Shown here: in pieces, positions 31,726 through 43,389 of the stretch
How positions within the stretch are numbered: position 1 is the first letter of the stretch
Layout of the letters: every line of letters begins with the position of its first letter
Assembly (NCBI GenBank): GCA_964036045.1
Contig: OZ038385.1
Span: 20,240,720-20,304,719, forward strand
Reading direction: 5' to 3'
DNA length: 64,000 bases
Source of the DNA: Eutreptiella sp. 'Long Island Sound 2002'
Taxonomy: Eukaryota; Euglenozoa; Euglenophyceae; Eutreptiales; Eutreptiaceae
Notes under the pieces: model-generated
Told to the model about the DNA's origin: nothing
Seen by the model: the letters and a program-made list of their open reading frames with translations, nothing else
Database searches by the model: none
Made by a program: the position numbers and the translations under genes

Positions 31726-34700
31726 ATCTTGGAAGAATACATCAGGTAACTGGTTCTCACGCATTGCTGTACTGACAGGGCTGCTTGCACTCCGGAACTT
31801 GCATACTTGACCAAAAGACACTTCTCATCCCCGAATGCAATTGCATGCAATCCCGTCCTCCTCCCCCCCCCCCCCTCCTCCCCCTCCTCCTCCGTCTCCC
31901 TGTCCATCCAACACATTCCACATAACCTGCCGCTCTTCCGCCTTCCCTCTGTTATATGTTTGTGTGCTTTCCCCTCTTCCCTGTTTTCACCTGCGCCATG
32001 CCCCCAACATTTGCCAAGGAACGCCAGCTAACACCGCCATCGCCCACCCATCTCTTGACGTGACACCGGTCCCTGCACCCAAAGCAATCTGCTTTCTAAC
32101 CCGTGCTCCATCGCAACTCCGCAGGCGTGTGAAGCGTCCGCGTTCTTTCTGCTGCTGCTGCTGCCCGCCAACAACGCGGCTTTGGTTGATTTCTGACCTC
32201 AGTCTAGTTCCCAGATCACTGCCTCTATGGCAGCGGATTATCCCCCCCCCCCCCCAAAGGGAACTATTAGAATGGCTGAACACCGTAGGAGGAGCGGGGT
32301 ACCCCCCCCCCCCCCCCGGGGATCCCCCCCACCAGACCAAAGTGACCATCGTGGGAGAAAACGCTCACTTCGCGGTCTCGGAATGCCTGAACGTGAAGCC
32401 TGCCGGCGCGTCGGTGTGGGAGTGGACGCCAGCGGGCTGAAGCAGCACTTGTAAGTCGCGGGACAACCGTCCCACCCTCACCCACAAGTACATTTCCCCA
32501 CCGTCCGGGGAGAAGCATTGCCTACAACGTCTACATTTCCGAACAAAGGTGAATTGGAGAGTACTTATCGGTAGATTTACTGAGCCTCAAGGCAACCCCC
32601 CGCCCCCTCCAACACCGTTGGCTCAGGATGGGCCCATCCAACCGACGGGATTGCGCAGTGCAACGCCGCGGGGCATGCGCGCGGTGGTGCGTGCCGACGA
32701 GTGCGTGCCACCAATGCGGATTGCACTTGTGGGTTTGGCCCAGCATTTGTGGAACGGGGGGGGGGGGGGGCGTCGTGTGCCTTCTTTACGAGATGGCCAG
32801 ACGATCCTTCACGAGGGAAATTCGGTTATTTTTTGTTTCTTGTCTTCAGGGCCCTCCCGTTTGGTTGTCCATGACAGTGGGTGCCAATCGCAGGACGTCG
32901 GTCAGCGCTTCACGGACCCGGACTGCTGGCATTTGGCTGATCATCGACGGTGTATGCTGTTCACGAAGCCCCCCCTCCCCCTCCTCTCCCCCGTCCCCCC
33001 GCTTGAGTCTCTTTGAATGGTTCATGGCCCCTCTTCCGCATCGGCTGCAGAGCACACCCCCACAGGCAGCACCTCAGCCCGGCACGGCACCGCTGATGGG
33101 TGACCTTTCTCGATGGCCACCCCTTAACCCCTCAGCACGCCCAACAAAGGGCAGACAGTGGAGTTGCAGCCCCAAACACGACCATTACCTGAACGCCCCG
33201 TTTTGTACAATCCTCCGCCCATGTCCGTCAGCCTGCTCTAGCCATGTGGGCCAGTCTGACTGCAGCCGGGGACCAAACAGAGGCGCACCAAGTGCTGTGC
33301 ACATGCTGTGCACACCCGGGGGGTCATCCCACAATTGTTGGTCCGGTGGCTCGCGAAACTCCACCACAGGCCCCCTCCCCTTCCCGGGGTCCTTTCATGA
33401 CACTTCGCTGGAGCTCGATGCAGCCAAAGGGACTGCAATCCGGGAACGCAAGCCATTTTCTACCATAAAGATGGTGCTGCAGAGGTCGGATGGGCGTGTG
33501 TGGCCGGAGGGACATGAGCCCCCGCCAGGGGGAGCACAGTCAACCCGTGAGGCTGGACTTCTGCACCGTCTACACTGATCGCTGACCCGGGGCAACCTGT
33601 TTGGGCGCATTGGCCGCCAGATCCAAAGAATCATATTGCCACAGAGATGGTGCCGTGTTCTAATGTTGGCGTGATGCACCAGAGCACACCCCAAGTCCAG
33701 GTCCATTGCGTACCCACTTTGGGCACATGAGCAATTGTGCGGCACTAATGTGACTGGCGCAGAGACCCGAGAGCCTATTTCCCGCTCAGCATAGGCCTGA
33801 TGACAAAAGAAATATTGCCACAGAGATGGTGCGTTGCAACCAGCAAGTCTCCCTCAAGAGATGCCGATGGAAACGTGCAGCTACACTTTTTAGATTGGTT
33901 GCTGGTGGTTGCCATGTGAAGACCCATCTAGTGGGCTATACAAATGGGAGGGTTTTCCTGAAGGGGGTTCAGACACATGCTTTCCCCCGCTGCTCAGGGC
34001 CAAGATGCTTCAGTTGACCCCCCGTTGCGCCTTTTCTAACCGCGACGTCCTTTGTTCCAGTCTTTTTTGAGACTGCCAGTTTTTCGTCCGGAGTGTTATG
34101 TCGCAAATATACCAGCCCATTGTCTGTGGGAAGACAAGGGATCCGTCCATTGCGCAAGGAGTGCAAGTCATTGTGATGGGGTTTGATCTGATTGGGAGCC
34201 ATGGCCAACATAGCAACACCCACCGCTCATGTCCACGCAAAAGCGTGGCCCCGGCCAAGAGCCTGGTGACCGTGTGGTGCCGCCATTTTCTGGGACCTAC
34301 GCCGTGCTTGTGCAAGGGGGATGGGGGGCTAGATGGCATGCGGTGTCGGTGTTTACACGGAACACCATTCTAACTGTTGGCATTGCCCAGCACACAACAC
34401 CAGACCCCCCACCCCTGTTCACCTGAGTGATAGCTCGCGTCCCTGCACACACGGAGTGGCCTTCGAAGCCCTCCTGGAGAAGGAAAAAATGATGGCATGA
34501 GGCATAGCACACCAGATCACGTGGCATGATTTCCCAGGTGCAGTGGTAATGGGTGAGTATTCTACCACCGTGGGTCCGCCCTGCTGCCAATGCGGACCAG
34601 TATAGGCCTAATGTGCCATGGCTGTGACCCACTATGTACTGCAGAGTGGTGAAATTTTGTATGACCATCAAAAGTGGATGTCGCACAGCGTACCGTTCGC

Positions 34701-36253
34701 ATGGGATAAATGTATGACAGCTTCGTGCTCTCGCATCGTGCATGGCTCCGTGCGCATGTGTACCCCCCGAAGATGTGTTGCAGTAGGAGAGGGTATCTGA
34801 AATACCGTAGCATTCATTTGCCCTCAGTGCATGACCGGTGCAGACAAGGGAAGACAACTCTGAAGGGGAGACTTGCATGTACACATGAAATGTGTTGCAT
34901 TTGCCGTGCATTTGGTGCTCTCAGAAGGCCATGCTTTTCATGGGTATAGAGTGGGTTCCAGCAACAAATGTGCACTCAGTAGTCCTCCAGTGCCAGGTGT
35001 GCACTTGGAATGTTATTTGGATGTTCTTGGAGGCTTATGGAACGAAATGTCTGGCATAGAACAGAAAGGGTTTTGAAGGACAGTTGCTGAAAACCCCAAG
35101 CCTCAGGCCAAGGCTGCATCTGAGTCCCACTGCAAAGCAGCACCAAAACTAGTAGGCAAAAAGCAACTGAAGAGATTACACCACCAGAAGTAGGTGTTCA
35201 TGCAGGACCCGCTCACCAATGCGCCGATCTGGTTGCACAGTCGTCACCCTGGTTACAATTCTGCTTGTTTTATACCAAATTGATCTCGCATGTTTGCGTT
35301 GTGCAGGTGAAAAGTACAGAAACCAGAGGAAAACTGTTTTGGGAGTTCGCATACCTCAGGGCCTTGTCCAAGAACCACCCCTGGGTCATGCGGCGGTTTT
35401 TGGCCCACACAAATTCTATTGCCTTTGGCAAGGCACCTTGAAGCGGGACTGATTTCTGAACATTTTGTGTCCCTAGAGGTGGTTGCACAGCAATAGCAAA
35501 CAATTACGTTGCCTGATTTACCATCCAGTGGTGGTAGCAAGTCCAATGTTTTGCCAAAAACATATGTTGTGGAAGAGCTGTACTTGGCTGGCCAGAGACG
35601 GATGCAGTGCAATGACTGAATATGCATGTCCGCAGGGAGGTTAGGAGTTGGTGGAGGACGCAAAACATGGCATCCCGATATTTTATCATTGTGGCAGGTC
35701 ACAGAAACGAAAAAAGTGGCTGTTAGGCTGTTGAGGCTGAAAATTGCTTGGGCAGGTCATACACGCATTCCTTGTAAAGAACCCCGTCCAGAACCCAATG
35801 ACCCAATGGGTTGCGGGGGAACTTTAGTGTGCCGAGCGTGCACCGGGCATCTTTTTGGGCCAAAATGAGGTCGATTAACACTTTACTGACTAACCAAGGG
35901 CTATGCTCCTTAATATGCATTCCTAGCACTGTGCTCCGGATACCCAAGGAGGCAGGGTATGTAGCCATTTTGATTCCTCTCCACTTTGCAGAAATCAAGA
36001 CAAAAGTGGTTGTGTCATCACTTTTGATTGTGGGAATGCCTTGCCGCAGTGTGCCCGCAGTGCGCCCGCAGTGCAAAGTTTTGTATGTCGGCAAATACTC
36101 AAATCCTAGTTTGGCCCTTTTCCACAAGTTTGTTGTTCCATAACTGGGTTTTCAACGCTTCTTGTGCATTTGGGATGTGCCATATTTTACTTGTCACCCC
36201 CAAGAAGGCAGGGGTGAGGTAGCCGCTGCAAATTTTGCCCCCTTTTGTTTGGT

Positions 36254-36877
36254 GCGTGGCCCCTTGAGTTGGGGTCAGGGACTCTGAATTCACACTTTGT
36301 TGCGTGGACCCTTGAATTGGGGTTAGGTACTCGCAATGCACGCTTTGTTGCGTGGCCCCTTGAGTTGGGGTTAGGTACTCGCAATCCACGCTTTGTTGCG
36401 TGGCCCCTTGAGTTGGGGTTAGGGACTCGCAATCCACGCTCTGTTGCGTGGCCCCTTGAGTTGGGGTTAGGGATTCGCAATCCATGCTTTGTTGCGTGGA
36501 CCCTTGAGTTGGGGTTAGGGACTCTCAATCCACGCTTTGTTGCGTGGCCCCTTGGGTTGGGGTTAGGGACTCGCAATCCACGCTTTGTTGCGTGGCCCCT
36601 TGAGTTGGGGTTAGGGATTCGCAATCCATGCTCTGTTGCGTGGCCCCTTGAGGTGGGGTTAGGGACTCTCAATCCACGCTTTGTTGCGTGGCCCCTTGAG
36701 TTGGGGTTAGGTACTCGCAATCCATGCTTTGTTGCGTGGCCCCTTGAGTTGGGGTTAGGGACTCTCAATCCACGCTTTGTTGCGTGGCCCCTTGAGGTGG
36801 GGTTAGGGACTCTCAATCCACGCTCTGTTGCGTGGCCCCTTGAGTTGGGGTCAGGGACTCGCAATCCGCGCTTTGTT
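36254..36877 (+). repeat. 48-bp satellite, 13 tandem copies
   Basis: Each unit starts GCGTGGCCCCTTGAGTTGGG and continues GTTAGGGACTCGCAATCCAC then GCTTTGTT. Units begin at 36254 and every 48 bp after it. Variants are point changes only (GACTCGC/GACTCTC/GATTCGC, ACGC/ATGC, GCCCC/GACCC), so the register is exact. Because 48 is divisible by three, several frames stay open on both strands and mimic a 16-aa-repeat protein. No other evidence supports coding. Confidence 0.95.
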
Positions 36878-36900
36878 GGTATGTCAGCCGTGGTGTATGC

Positions 36901-37790
36901 TTGTGTAGGTGCATTTGTGTGACTGATCAATGTGAATCGTGTGATTTGTCAGTTGTGCAATGGGCACCCGACGCCAGGTCTACGGTGATACATTGCCAGG
37001 GTGTCTGCTATGGAAATTCAGTGGTGCTCGCGTTGCCAGCGGAGGGAGAGCAACCCTTAGATCAAAAAGAGTTGCATTCGCAGTTGGATAATCAAATTCT
37101 CACATACTTGATGCGGGTGTACAACAATATGGCGCACCCTCTTCACCCCCAACGCGAGGATGTGCAGTGGTGGATTGATCGGTGCCAATCAACCCAACTC
37201 CGTAAACAGGTAAATTTGATGGATGTCACGGCGGAGGAATTCTATTTAAAGTATGGGGCACAGGGATTGCTTTCTCGCGAAGACCTATTTCAATATCTCT
37301 TCTTTCTCACGCAAAGTCCCACATGGGATAACTCCGCACATATGTCCCGCTCGGATTCTTCCGATGACATTTATATGCAGAATGTTGGGCGTGTTCGCGC
37401 ATACCTCAATGCCATGATTAATGAGATTTGGTGGCCAGATAGATTGTCCCCTTATAACCACAATCCCCATTTCCCTTACCTTGTTACCCACTATACCAAT
37501 AGTATGCCTATATGCACAGTGGGTGGCACTCTTTCGGATGTGTTATTTAACCCAAAGTATGCATCTCATGTGTATAAAGTGACTGTGGTTGTGGATAACC
37601 TTGGGAACATTGTGTGGATTCGTGATCTTATGCCAGGTACCACGGCAAATGTAATGATATGGGATGCAAGAGGCCCTTCATGCTGTCATGGGCAATTCTT
37701 TGATTTTGAGATGGGTGCTCATGATGGCGCCTACAAGGGCCGCATCCACACTGCCGTGCCATATTTTGGTCATACCCCCCCCCCCCATTG
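36901..37790 (+). pseudogene. DDE transposase-like gene, truncated
   Basis: An open frame of about 300 codons includes a helical N-terminal part and a region resembling the DDE_Tnp_4 nuclease fold (PIF/Harbinger-like): TVGGTLSDVLFNPKYASHVY, KVTVVVDNLGNIVWIRDLMP, NVMIWDARGP and GAHDGAYKGR. In this fold a first acidic residue is expected where the sequence reads VGG (37519-37527), so a catalytic Asp seems lost. Similarity ends at AVPYF, where a poly(C) tract begins at 37778; the rest of the domain is absent. It starts directly after the 48-bp satellite. The superfamily assignment is moderately sure, the exact clade is not. Confidence 0.65.
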
Positions 37791-38460
37791 CCAAGGAGCG
37801 GCCACTCGGGTGGTGTGCCCTCCGGGCCCCCCCGTTTAAGAGGACAGCTGCACCGCCGCCCGGACCTCTGGCCCGGGCGGACCCCGGGGCAGGGAAGCGC
37901 TCGGCGCGCCCCGGGGCCCCTCCAACCGCCCGCCCCGTCACCGTGGGAGGCAGGTCCATCCTAGAGCAGCACCACCCGTGCCAGTGCAATCAGGGAGTGC
38001 GGACCGCCCCCAGTCGTGTGTGGAGCATGGCCACCCCCTGCCATCGGCAATAGTGGGCGACCAGCGGCATGTCGGTAGACCTGTAGGTGGCGTGTCCAGG
38101 CCGACAACTCCCCCGGTGGGCTCAGTGTCAGGCTCCTCCAGCCTCCCCACTGGGGCCTGGAGCACCAGGCGACACACTTTCCCAGGCAGCACGCGCGCCC
38201 CACACACACAGGCACGGCGGCATCTCCCTCCTGCGTGTGCCACCGCGGGTACGGGGGCGGTCATCAGTCCGGTGGGCCTTGAGACCGGACAACCGTGAAC
38301 CCGCCGGACCAGTTGTGACGCGCAGGGAAGGGCGATGTCCGTGGTCCCGGAGGTCCGGATGAGGCCTTGACCCAACCCAACCCAACCCAACCCCCCCCTT
38401 TGTCGTTCCCCACCCCTTGTCGTTCCCCGGGGGGGGGGGGGGGTGAAGGACCGTCAACCC
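37778..38460. other. GC-rich spacer between transposase relic and LINE, no gene
   Basis: This stretch is Pro/Gly/Arg-coding in all frames and has no recognisable domain. It contains poly(C) at 37778-37789, a four-copy CCAAC run (38372-38391) and a poly(G) run at 38429-38443, directly before the LINE starts. Confidence 0.5.
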
Positions 38461-38469
38461 AAAATTTTT

Positions 38470-41400
38470 CGTTGCGGCTGATTGTGTTGTTGTGTGGGTG
38501 ACTATGTTGTGGGGCACTGCAACTTGTATCCCTTCATGGACATCGGGAGTGGTGACAATGATCCCCAAGACAAAAGCAATGCAAACGCCAGATTCTCCCA
38601 GACCAATGGCACTGCAAACGACACGACAGAAATGGCTCACCAACATTCTCCTAATCCAATTGGATGATGTGCTTCTCCGCTGCATCCCGTCGCAGCAAAC
38701 GGGCTTCCTTCGTCACAGAAGTATCCTTCAACATGTCTATGGTTCACGGGCTCTCTGGGATGGCTTACGTGAAGGAGCGGCGCTGTCAGTGGACTTCAAA
38801 AATGCGTTCCCCACGATGTCTCACGAGATGGTGGCGGCGGCACTGGGTCTAATGTGCATACCGTTCCTGTACATCCGACTGATACTGCATCTTTTGCGTG
38901 CGCCATATCTGTACTCAGTGGGTAAGGGATACGTCCCAGTGGTCTACCACCACCCGCGTGCGGGTACGCGCCGGGAGACCCACTCTCCCCGGCACTGTTC
39001 TCCTTTGTGGCGTCCTTTGTGATCTTCCCGCTACAAGACCTGGACCCCGGACTGACTATCATGATGTATGCAGATGACCTCATCATCGTTCTGGACTGGC
39101 AGGCCAATCCGCAGCTGCTGGGGAAAATATGGAAAGTGGTGTCCTACTTTGTCCAGTTTTCTGGACTGAAGGTCAACTTGAACAAAACGGCAGCGATAGT
39201 TCGCAAGTGCGGGGGAATGGAGTGGGCGAGGTGTTTTGGAGACATTGGGGTTGACGTCAAAAACTTCGTCAAGTACCTGGGGGTACGCTTAGGGAATATA
39301 CGACACCATCAAGATGACCAGGGTTGGGGGCCGACAATAGAACACGCCTTTGCACCAGCGTTACAAGAGGCCTTTTGTCACGCACGGGTAGTATCCACGC
39401 TGCAGTTGTCGATGGACGAGCGCGCCTTCATGCTGACATCATGGATCCTGCCAGTTGTAGCCTGGGTATCCAAGGCATACTACGCCCCAACCCCAGTGAT
39501 CATACAGCTGAAGTTAGTCTACCACGTGACCATGGGCACCAACAGTTGGGGAATCACTCTACCAATCCTCTCACGGCCACGGACGCACGGGGGACTGGCA
39601 CTGCCGGAGCCAGAGCTGTTTCTCATGCACCAGGCAGCGGCTCCATTTGTCAGCCTCTTGGGAGAGCCTCACAAGTATCCCAACAAGGCAGTGGAGACCT
39701 TCTATGCATGGGCGACAACAATCGGGTTCACACCGTCCAAAGACAACCTCCCATATACACTCATATATCCAGCGGGTGGCCCCGCAGGTGGCCCCCCCGA
39801 AAAACCGGGACCAGTTGCCACTGTGGCACTCTGTTTACTTCCGGAATGAGTTCAACTGCTCCTACTACAACACGAAAATGATCCGGCAGGGAGTACTGAC
39901 GTGGGGTCAATTACAAGCCTTGGAAGATGTGAGGCTGTTGAATGCTCTGCCTCGAACATGGAAGGGAGTATACAATAACGGCGGACGACTCCTCAACAAA
40001 GTCCCGTCACACGGGGGGTTTGATACCCCCACAGGGCACATCCAAAATTGGACCAGGGCATGGCTGCTTCAATTCTACGCCTCACAGCCGGGGGTCCGCG
40101 ACCCACAAACACCAGGGGTATGGGAGCAATGGGCACAAGCACAACTACCGCCCAGGGTGCGGGACTTTGCACAACGAGTGCTGTGGCACAAACTGACGGT
40201 GCATGCAAGAGTCTACAAGAGGTCGGGCACGGACAAGTGCCCGATATGCTCGCAAAAGGAGTCAAAAGGAGTCGATCAAGCACGCTATGGTCGAGTGCCC
40301 CATGTTTAAAGCGGCGGCGGCGGTGATACAGCACTACTATGGCCCGGTGGAAACTGGAAACGGGAAGTCTACAGTCCGAAATATGATGGAATCCGACAAA
40401 CAGGAGTCGTTACTGAACACGGATCAAGGCTGGGCAATGTGGTCGGCGAGAAGTGCCCACTGGCGATATCAGTGTGAAGTCAAAGCAGGAGCATCACCGG
40501 TGTTCACGTCATACCTGACAACCTGGCTCAGGGAGCTGTGTGAATGGGTTGGGTTTTATTCAGGAGAGCGCAGGGAGCAGTGGAGGGGCTTCAAGCAATC
40601 GCCGGAGCAACTTCGAGATACGGGAGTGCAGCCACGACAAGGGGAAGTACGAGTAAATGGGGGATTGCGTGCGTGGTGGCAAACGCACACGGAGTGCTTC
40701 ACGCAAGAACGCAACGCCGGCGCACACAATTGGCATAGGGACACAGAATCACGTCCAAAGCGCCCGAGGCAGGCAGGCCCGGGAGTACTTCAAGGAGTAC
40801 AAGACCTGATTGCAGAGCTGGTTGCGAAGGGTTACAGGATTGTGTACACAGACGGGTCATCGAAAAGACTGAGCCATAAGGACATGCGCAGGGCAGGTGG
40901 CTTTGGCGTATTCGCAGCAGAAGATGAGCAAGGGCCAGAAGTGCGTTTTTGCGGCTATGTACCGACACGCCACAGGCAAACAAACAACGGAGCAGAGCTT
41001 TGGGCAGCGCTGGAAGCCCTACAGGGGTTCTGGGTGCCAAAACTGGCAATCCTCACCAACTCACAGTACCTGCAACTAGGAGCGACCAGCAGGGCACAGC
41101 ACTGGAGGTCAAAGGGATGGACAACCACATCCGGTAAGGTGCAGGTCCACGTGCCCGTCTGGGAAATGCTGCTCTGGGAAATGGCAAAGCTAGGAAGAGA
41201 AGTCAGGTGGGAGCACGTCCCAGCACATGTCAACGTGCAGGGGAATGAGGTGGCGAATGGATTGGCGATGGAAGGCATGTGCTCGAGCCCGCTGTGGTCC
41301 CAACATGTCACACAACAATCATCATCCGGGTCGGAGTCCACGGTAGGGTTGAGGGGAGGTTCAGGATCCGAGTCAGAGGACACCAAAGCACTCTGGTCAT

Positions 41401-41609
41401 CCCTGGGTATGGTACCCATGGATAGTGATGAGCTGACAGGGGAAGCATCCGGGGAGCCAGCACCACGTGGAATGGAATCGTACAACTCAAGCAGTTCGGG
41501 TAGTGAGGACATAGGGGCAGGACATGAACAAATGGGAGGTTTGTTGAATGAACTGTCTGCAGCAGAAACACTGTCCTTCAGCACAGATGTGAGCGACACT
41601 AGGCGCTAG
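38470..41609 (+). pseudogene. LINE-type non-LTR retrotransposon: RT, zinc knuckle and RNase H, 5'-truncated and frameshifted
   Basis: Reading frames change at least three times. RT features in order: VVTMIPK then QQTGFLRHRS (38540-38720), ALSVDFKNAFPTMSHEM (motif A, near 38786), DPLSPALF after a frameshift near 38960-38975 (motif B), MMYADDLIIVL (YADD, near 39067), GLKVNLNKTAAIV (39160s). A CPIC...H....C zinc-knuckle region is at 40236-40310, split by a 10-bp duplication. RNase H runs about 40830-41280 with TDGSS, NNGAELWAAL, LTNSQYL and GNEVANGL. The apurinic endonuclease and ORF1 are missing, so the copy starts inside RT as expected for 5' truncation. The architecture suggests the R1/I-type supergroup, which is inference. 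It lies between genes A and B. Confidence 0.85.
40254..40273 (+). repeat. 10-bp tandem duplication that breaks the LINE frame
   Basis: AAAAGGAGTC occurs twice in a row (40254-40263, 40264-40273) inside the zinc-knuckle codons. Codons before and after it belong to different frames, so this duplication is the likely lesion. Confidence 0.85.
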
Positions 41610-41894
41610 CGTAAGAGGCGAAAGCTCAAGAAAAGCAGGAACCCTGGACAGGGTCGTTAGCAGTAGAGCCTGTAACCCCTGCACTCTGATGCGGAAATCT
41701 CACAGGTTTCAAGCCCAAAAATGCCTGCAAGTCCGAAACCTGCATTCTGACGCAGGAGCATTTTGGCACGAGGACCGCGTCCTGTCGCGACGTGCAGCAG
41801 CACACAGGTGTGACAACGGCAACGGCAGAACTCAGGCACAAACCCCGCGTCCTGTCGCGGAAGAGCTCCCAGGCGTGATGCCGCCGGGAAGGCC

Positions 41895-42515
41895 ATGGAA
41901 GGAGCAGGGACCACGTCAGAAACAACATGGCCCACACAAATTCAGCCAGCCCCAAAGAAGGTCAAGCCTCAACAAGAACGCCAGCGTTTCAAGGTGCAAG
42001 CACTAAGCCAGCTGGACGCCATTGCGAACGAAGGGTGGAGGGCAGTCGATGCCGAGCTGACCACTATGGCTTGGGCCCGCAATCAGCAGATCTGGCTCCG
42101 ACTGGACCAACCACACAACACCAGGATGCACTGTGAAATTGTGGACAATCATGGAGAGCCATTGCTGATGAGCAACCAAGAACTCTACTCGGTGATGGTC
42201 CAAATCAACTGGACCCTGAAGACTCAGGCTTTGACGAACATGCAGGTCCAGTGGCGACCCAAAAGTGCAGGCAAGTGGCACCCGTTCCAGTGGGAGGCGA
42301 TCCTCCACCGTCCGACGGCAGAGGGACACAGAGCGGTGCCCTCCTCTGTGAGCAGACCTGGAGACTGCATGCATGTGTGGCTGACGGGCCGCGCTGACCT
42401 CTTAAGGTTGTTCCAGAGAACGCTCTTCAGGCAGGCAGACCCGGTATCCGGAGACGCTGTGCGGTTCCTCTACACGCCGCTGAGCACACCCCCATGCGAA
42501 CGGCGATATGCCTGA
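41895..42515 (+). CDS. Intact ORF downstream of the LINE RNase H, unknown function
   Basis: This 206-aa frame opens at an ATG 286 bp after the RNase H ORF and ends in TGA. It is followed after about 60 bp by a tRNA-like sequence. The protein begins Gln/Lys/Pro-rich (KKVKPQQERQRFKVQ) and then looks folded (WARNQQIWLRLDQP, MVQINWTLKTQ, WHPFQWEAILHRP). I do not recognise the domain. Its position and orientation suggest it is part of the same retroelement. It has no stops although the RT region is broken, which is unusual. It could instead be the end of an independent gene. Confidence 0.5.
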   Translation: MEGAGTTSETTWPTQIQPAPKKVKPQQERQRFKVQALSQLDAIANEGWRAVDAELTTMAWARNQQIWLRLDQPHNTRMHCEIVDNHGEPLLMSNQELYSVMVQINWTLKTQALTNMQVQWRPKSAGKWHPFQWEAILHRPTAEGHRAVPSSVSRPGDCMHVWLTGRADLLRLFQRTLFRQADPVSGDAVRFLYTPLSTPPCERRYA

Positions 42516-42573
42516 CAGGGGATGACATGCAGGGGGGAGTAGGAAAGGTCGGAAGAATCATGCAGAGAACAAC

Positions 42574-42642
42574 TCATCGTAGCTCAGTGGGTATACCGCA
42601 CCTCTTCTGTCCTGTGGAGGAGGGTTCGAACCCCGGGGGGGA
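42574..42642 (+). repeat. tRNA-like sequence after the LINE
   Basis: An A box TAGCTCAGTGGGT (42580-42592) and a B box GGTTCGAACCC (42623-42633) lie at tRNA spacing. The flanks do not form a convincing acceptor stem, so it is a tRNA-derived relic or a damaged tRNA gene. It lies about 60 bp after the downstream ORF stop. Confidence 0.65.
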
Positions 42643-42676
42643 TAGAGACCCACCGAACATCCCGAAAACCCCTTTA

Positions 42677-42784
42677 TGCGAGAGAGAGAGAGAGAGTGGG
42701 ACACAGTGGGAGGAGGGCCAGAGAGAAGGAGAGAGAGAGAGAGAGGGAAGGAGAGAGAGAGAGGGAGAGAGGGGGAGAGAGACC
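42677..42784 (+). repeat. GA-rich microsatellite
   Basis: Runs of GAGAGA interrupted by GGGA, from 42677 to 42784, directly after the tRNA-like sequence. Confidence 0.85.
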
Positions 42785-43360
42785 TGCAGAGCGAGAGTCG
42801 GGGACTAACCGGCACTGTGGGAGGGTGGTGGGTTCGAGCTGACCTGGGTGTGTGGGCAGCCATTGAAGCATAGAGCTGAAAAGCTTGAAGGTGAAACATC
42901 GGGACGCCTTTGCGCCCCTAGAGCACGGGCATGACACGTCATTACGTGCCAGAAGGCCTGAGCACGACAGGGGCAGTACGAGTACGGCCCGCGAGAGAGT
43001 GGTGGGTGCAAGCTGACCTGGATATGTGGGCGGCCAGCGCACACACACACACCGTCTGGAGTGGTACTGAACAGGTAAGCGCAAAAGTACAGCAAGGCAC
43101 CTGTTGAAGCGTTAAGCTGAACAGTCTGATGGTGAAATATTGGGACGCCTTTGCGCCCCCGGAGTTTGGATATGACACGTCTTCACGTGCCAGAGAGCAA
43201 GAGCAAGACAGGGGCAGCAAGAGCAAGACCCGCAGAGCAAGGGTTAGAGACTAACCGGCACTGTGGGAGGGTGGTGGGTGCGAGCTGACCTCAATGTACA
43301 GATGGCCAAGGCCAAAGCACAGTCAGCAGCCGCCTGGAGTGGTTCAGATTTGGTCTGCGC
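42780..43360 (+). repeat. Three degenerate tandem units
   Basis: Units share GGACTAACCGGCACTGTGGG, GGTGGTGGGTGCGAGCTGAC, GGGACGCCTTTGCGCCCC and ATGACACGTC-TTACGTGCCAG. The GGTGGGT-GAGCTGACCT block occurs near 42828, 43003 and 43270, so unit length is uneven. Confidence 0.75.
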
Positions 43361-43389
43361 TGCAGTGCAGCGAGAAAAAACACTGAACT

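Larger units (their letters stand above)
29829..36253. other. Region between gene A and the 48-bp satellite, no intact gene
   Basis: No ORF with a recognisable domain was found. The parts that can be described are a four-copy GTAGTGTTCTGGGGAC-type repeat (30404-30470), a four-copy 15-bp repeat (30866-30931), many poly(C) tracts (30607-30628, 30771-30784, 30821-30838, 31865-31880, 32243-32256, 32306-32319), a poly(G) tract (32755-32770), and one copy of the 5135/47590-type dispersed repeat (31431-31725). The part at 33580-36180 is less GC-rich and looks like decayed mobile DNA without identifiable motifs. Confidence 0.5.

Noticed and set aside
36254-36877. Interstitial telomere
   Set aside because: Units contain GGGGTTAGGG, but within a 48-bp satellite and not as pure telomeric repeats.
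36187-36930. Possible secreted 16-aa-repeat protein on either strand
   Set aside because: The unit is 48 bp, so all frames without a stop in one unit remain open. No signal peptide or non-repeat domain supports coding.
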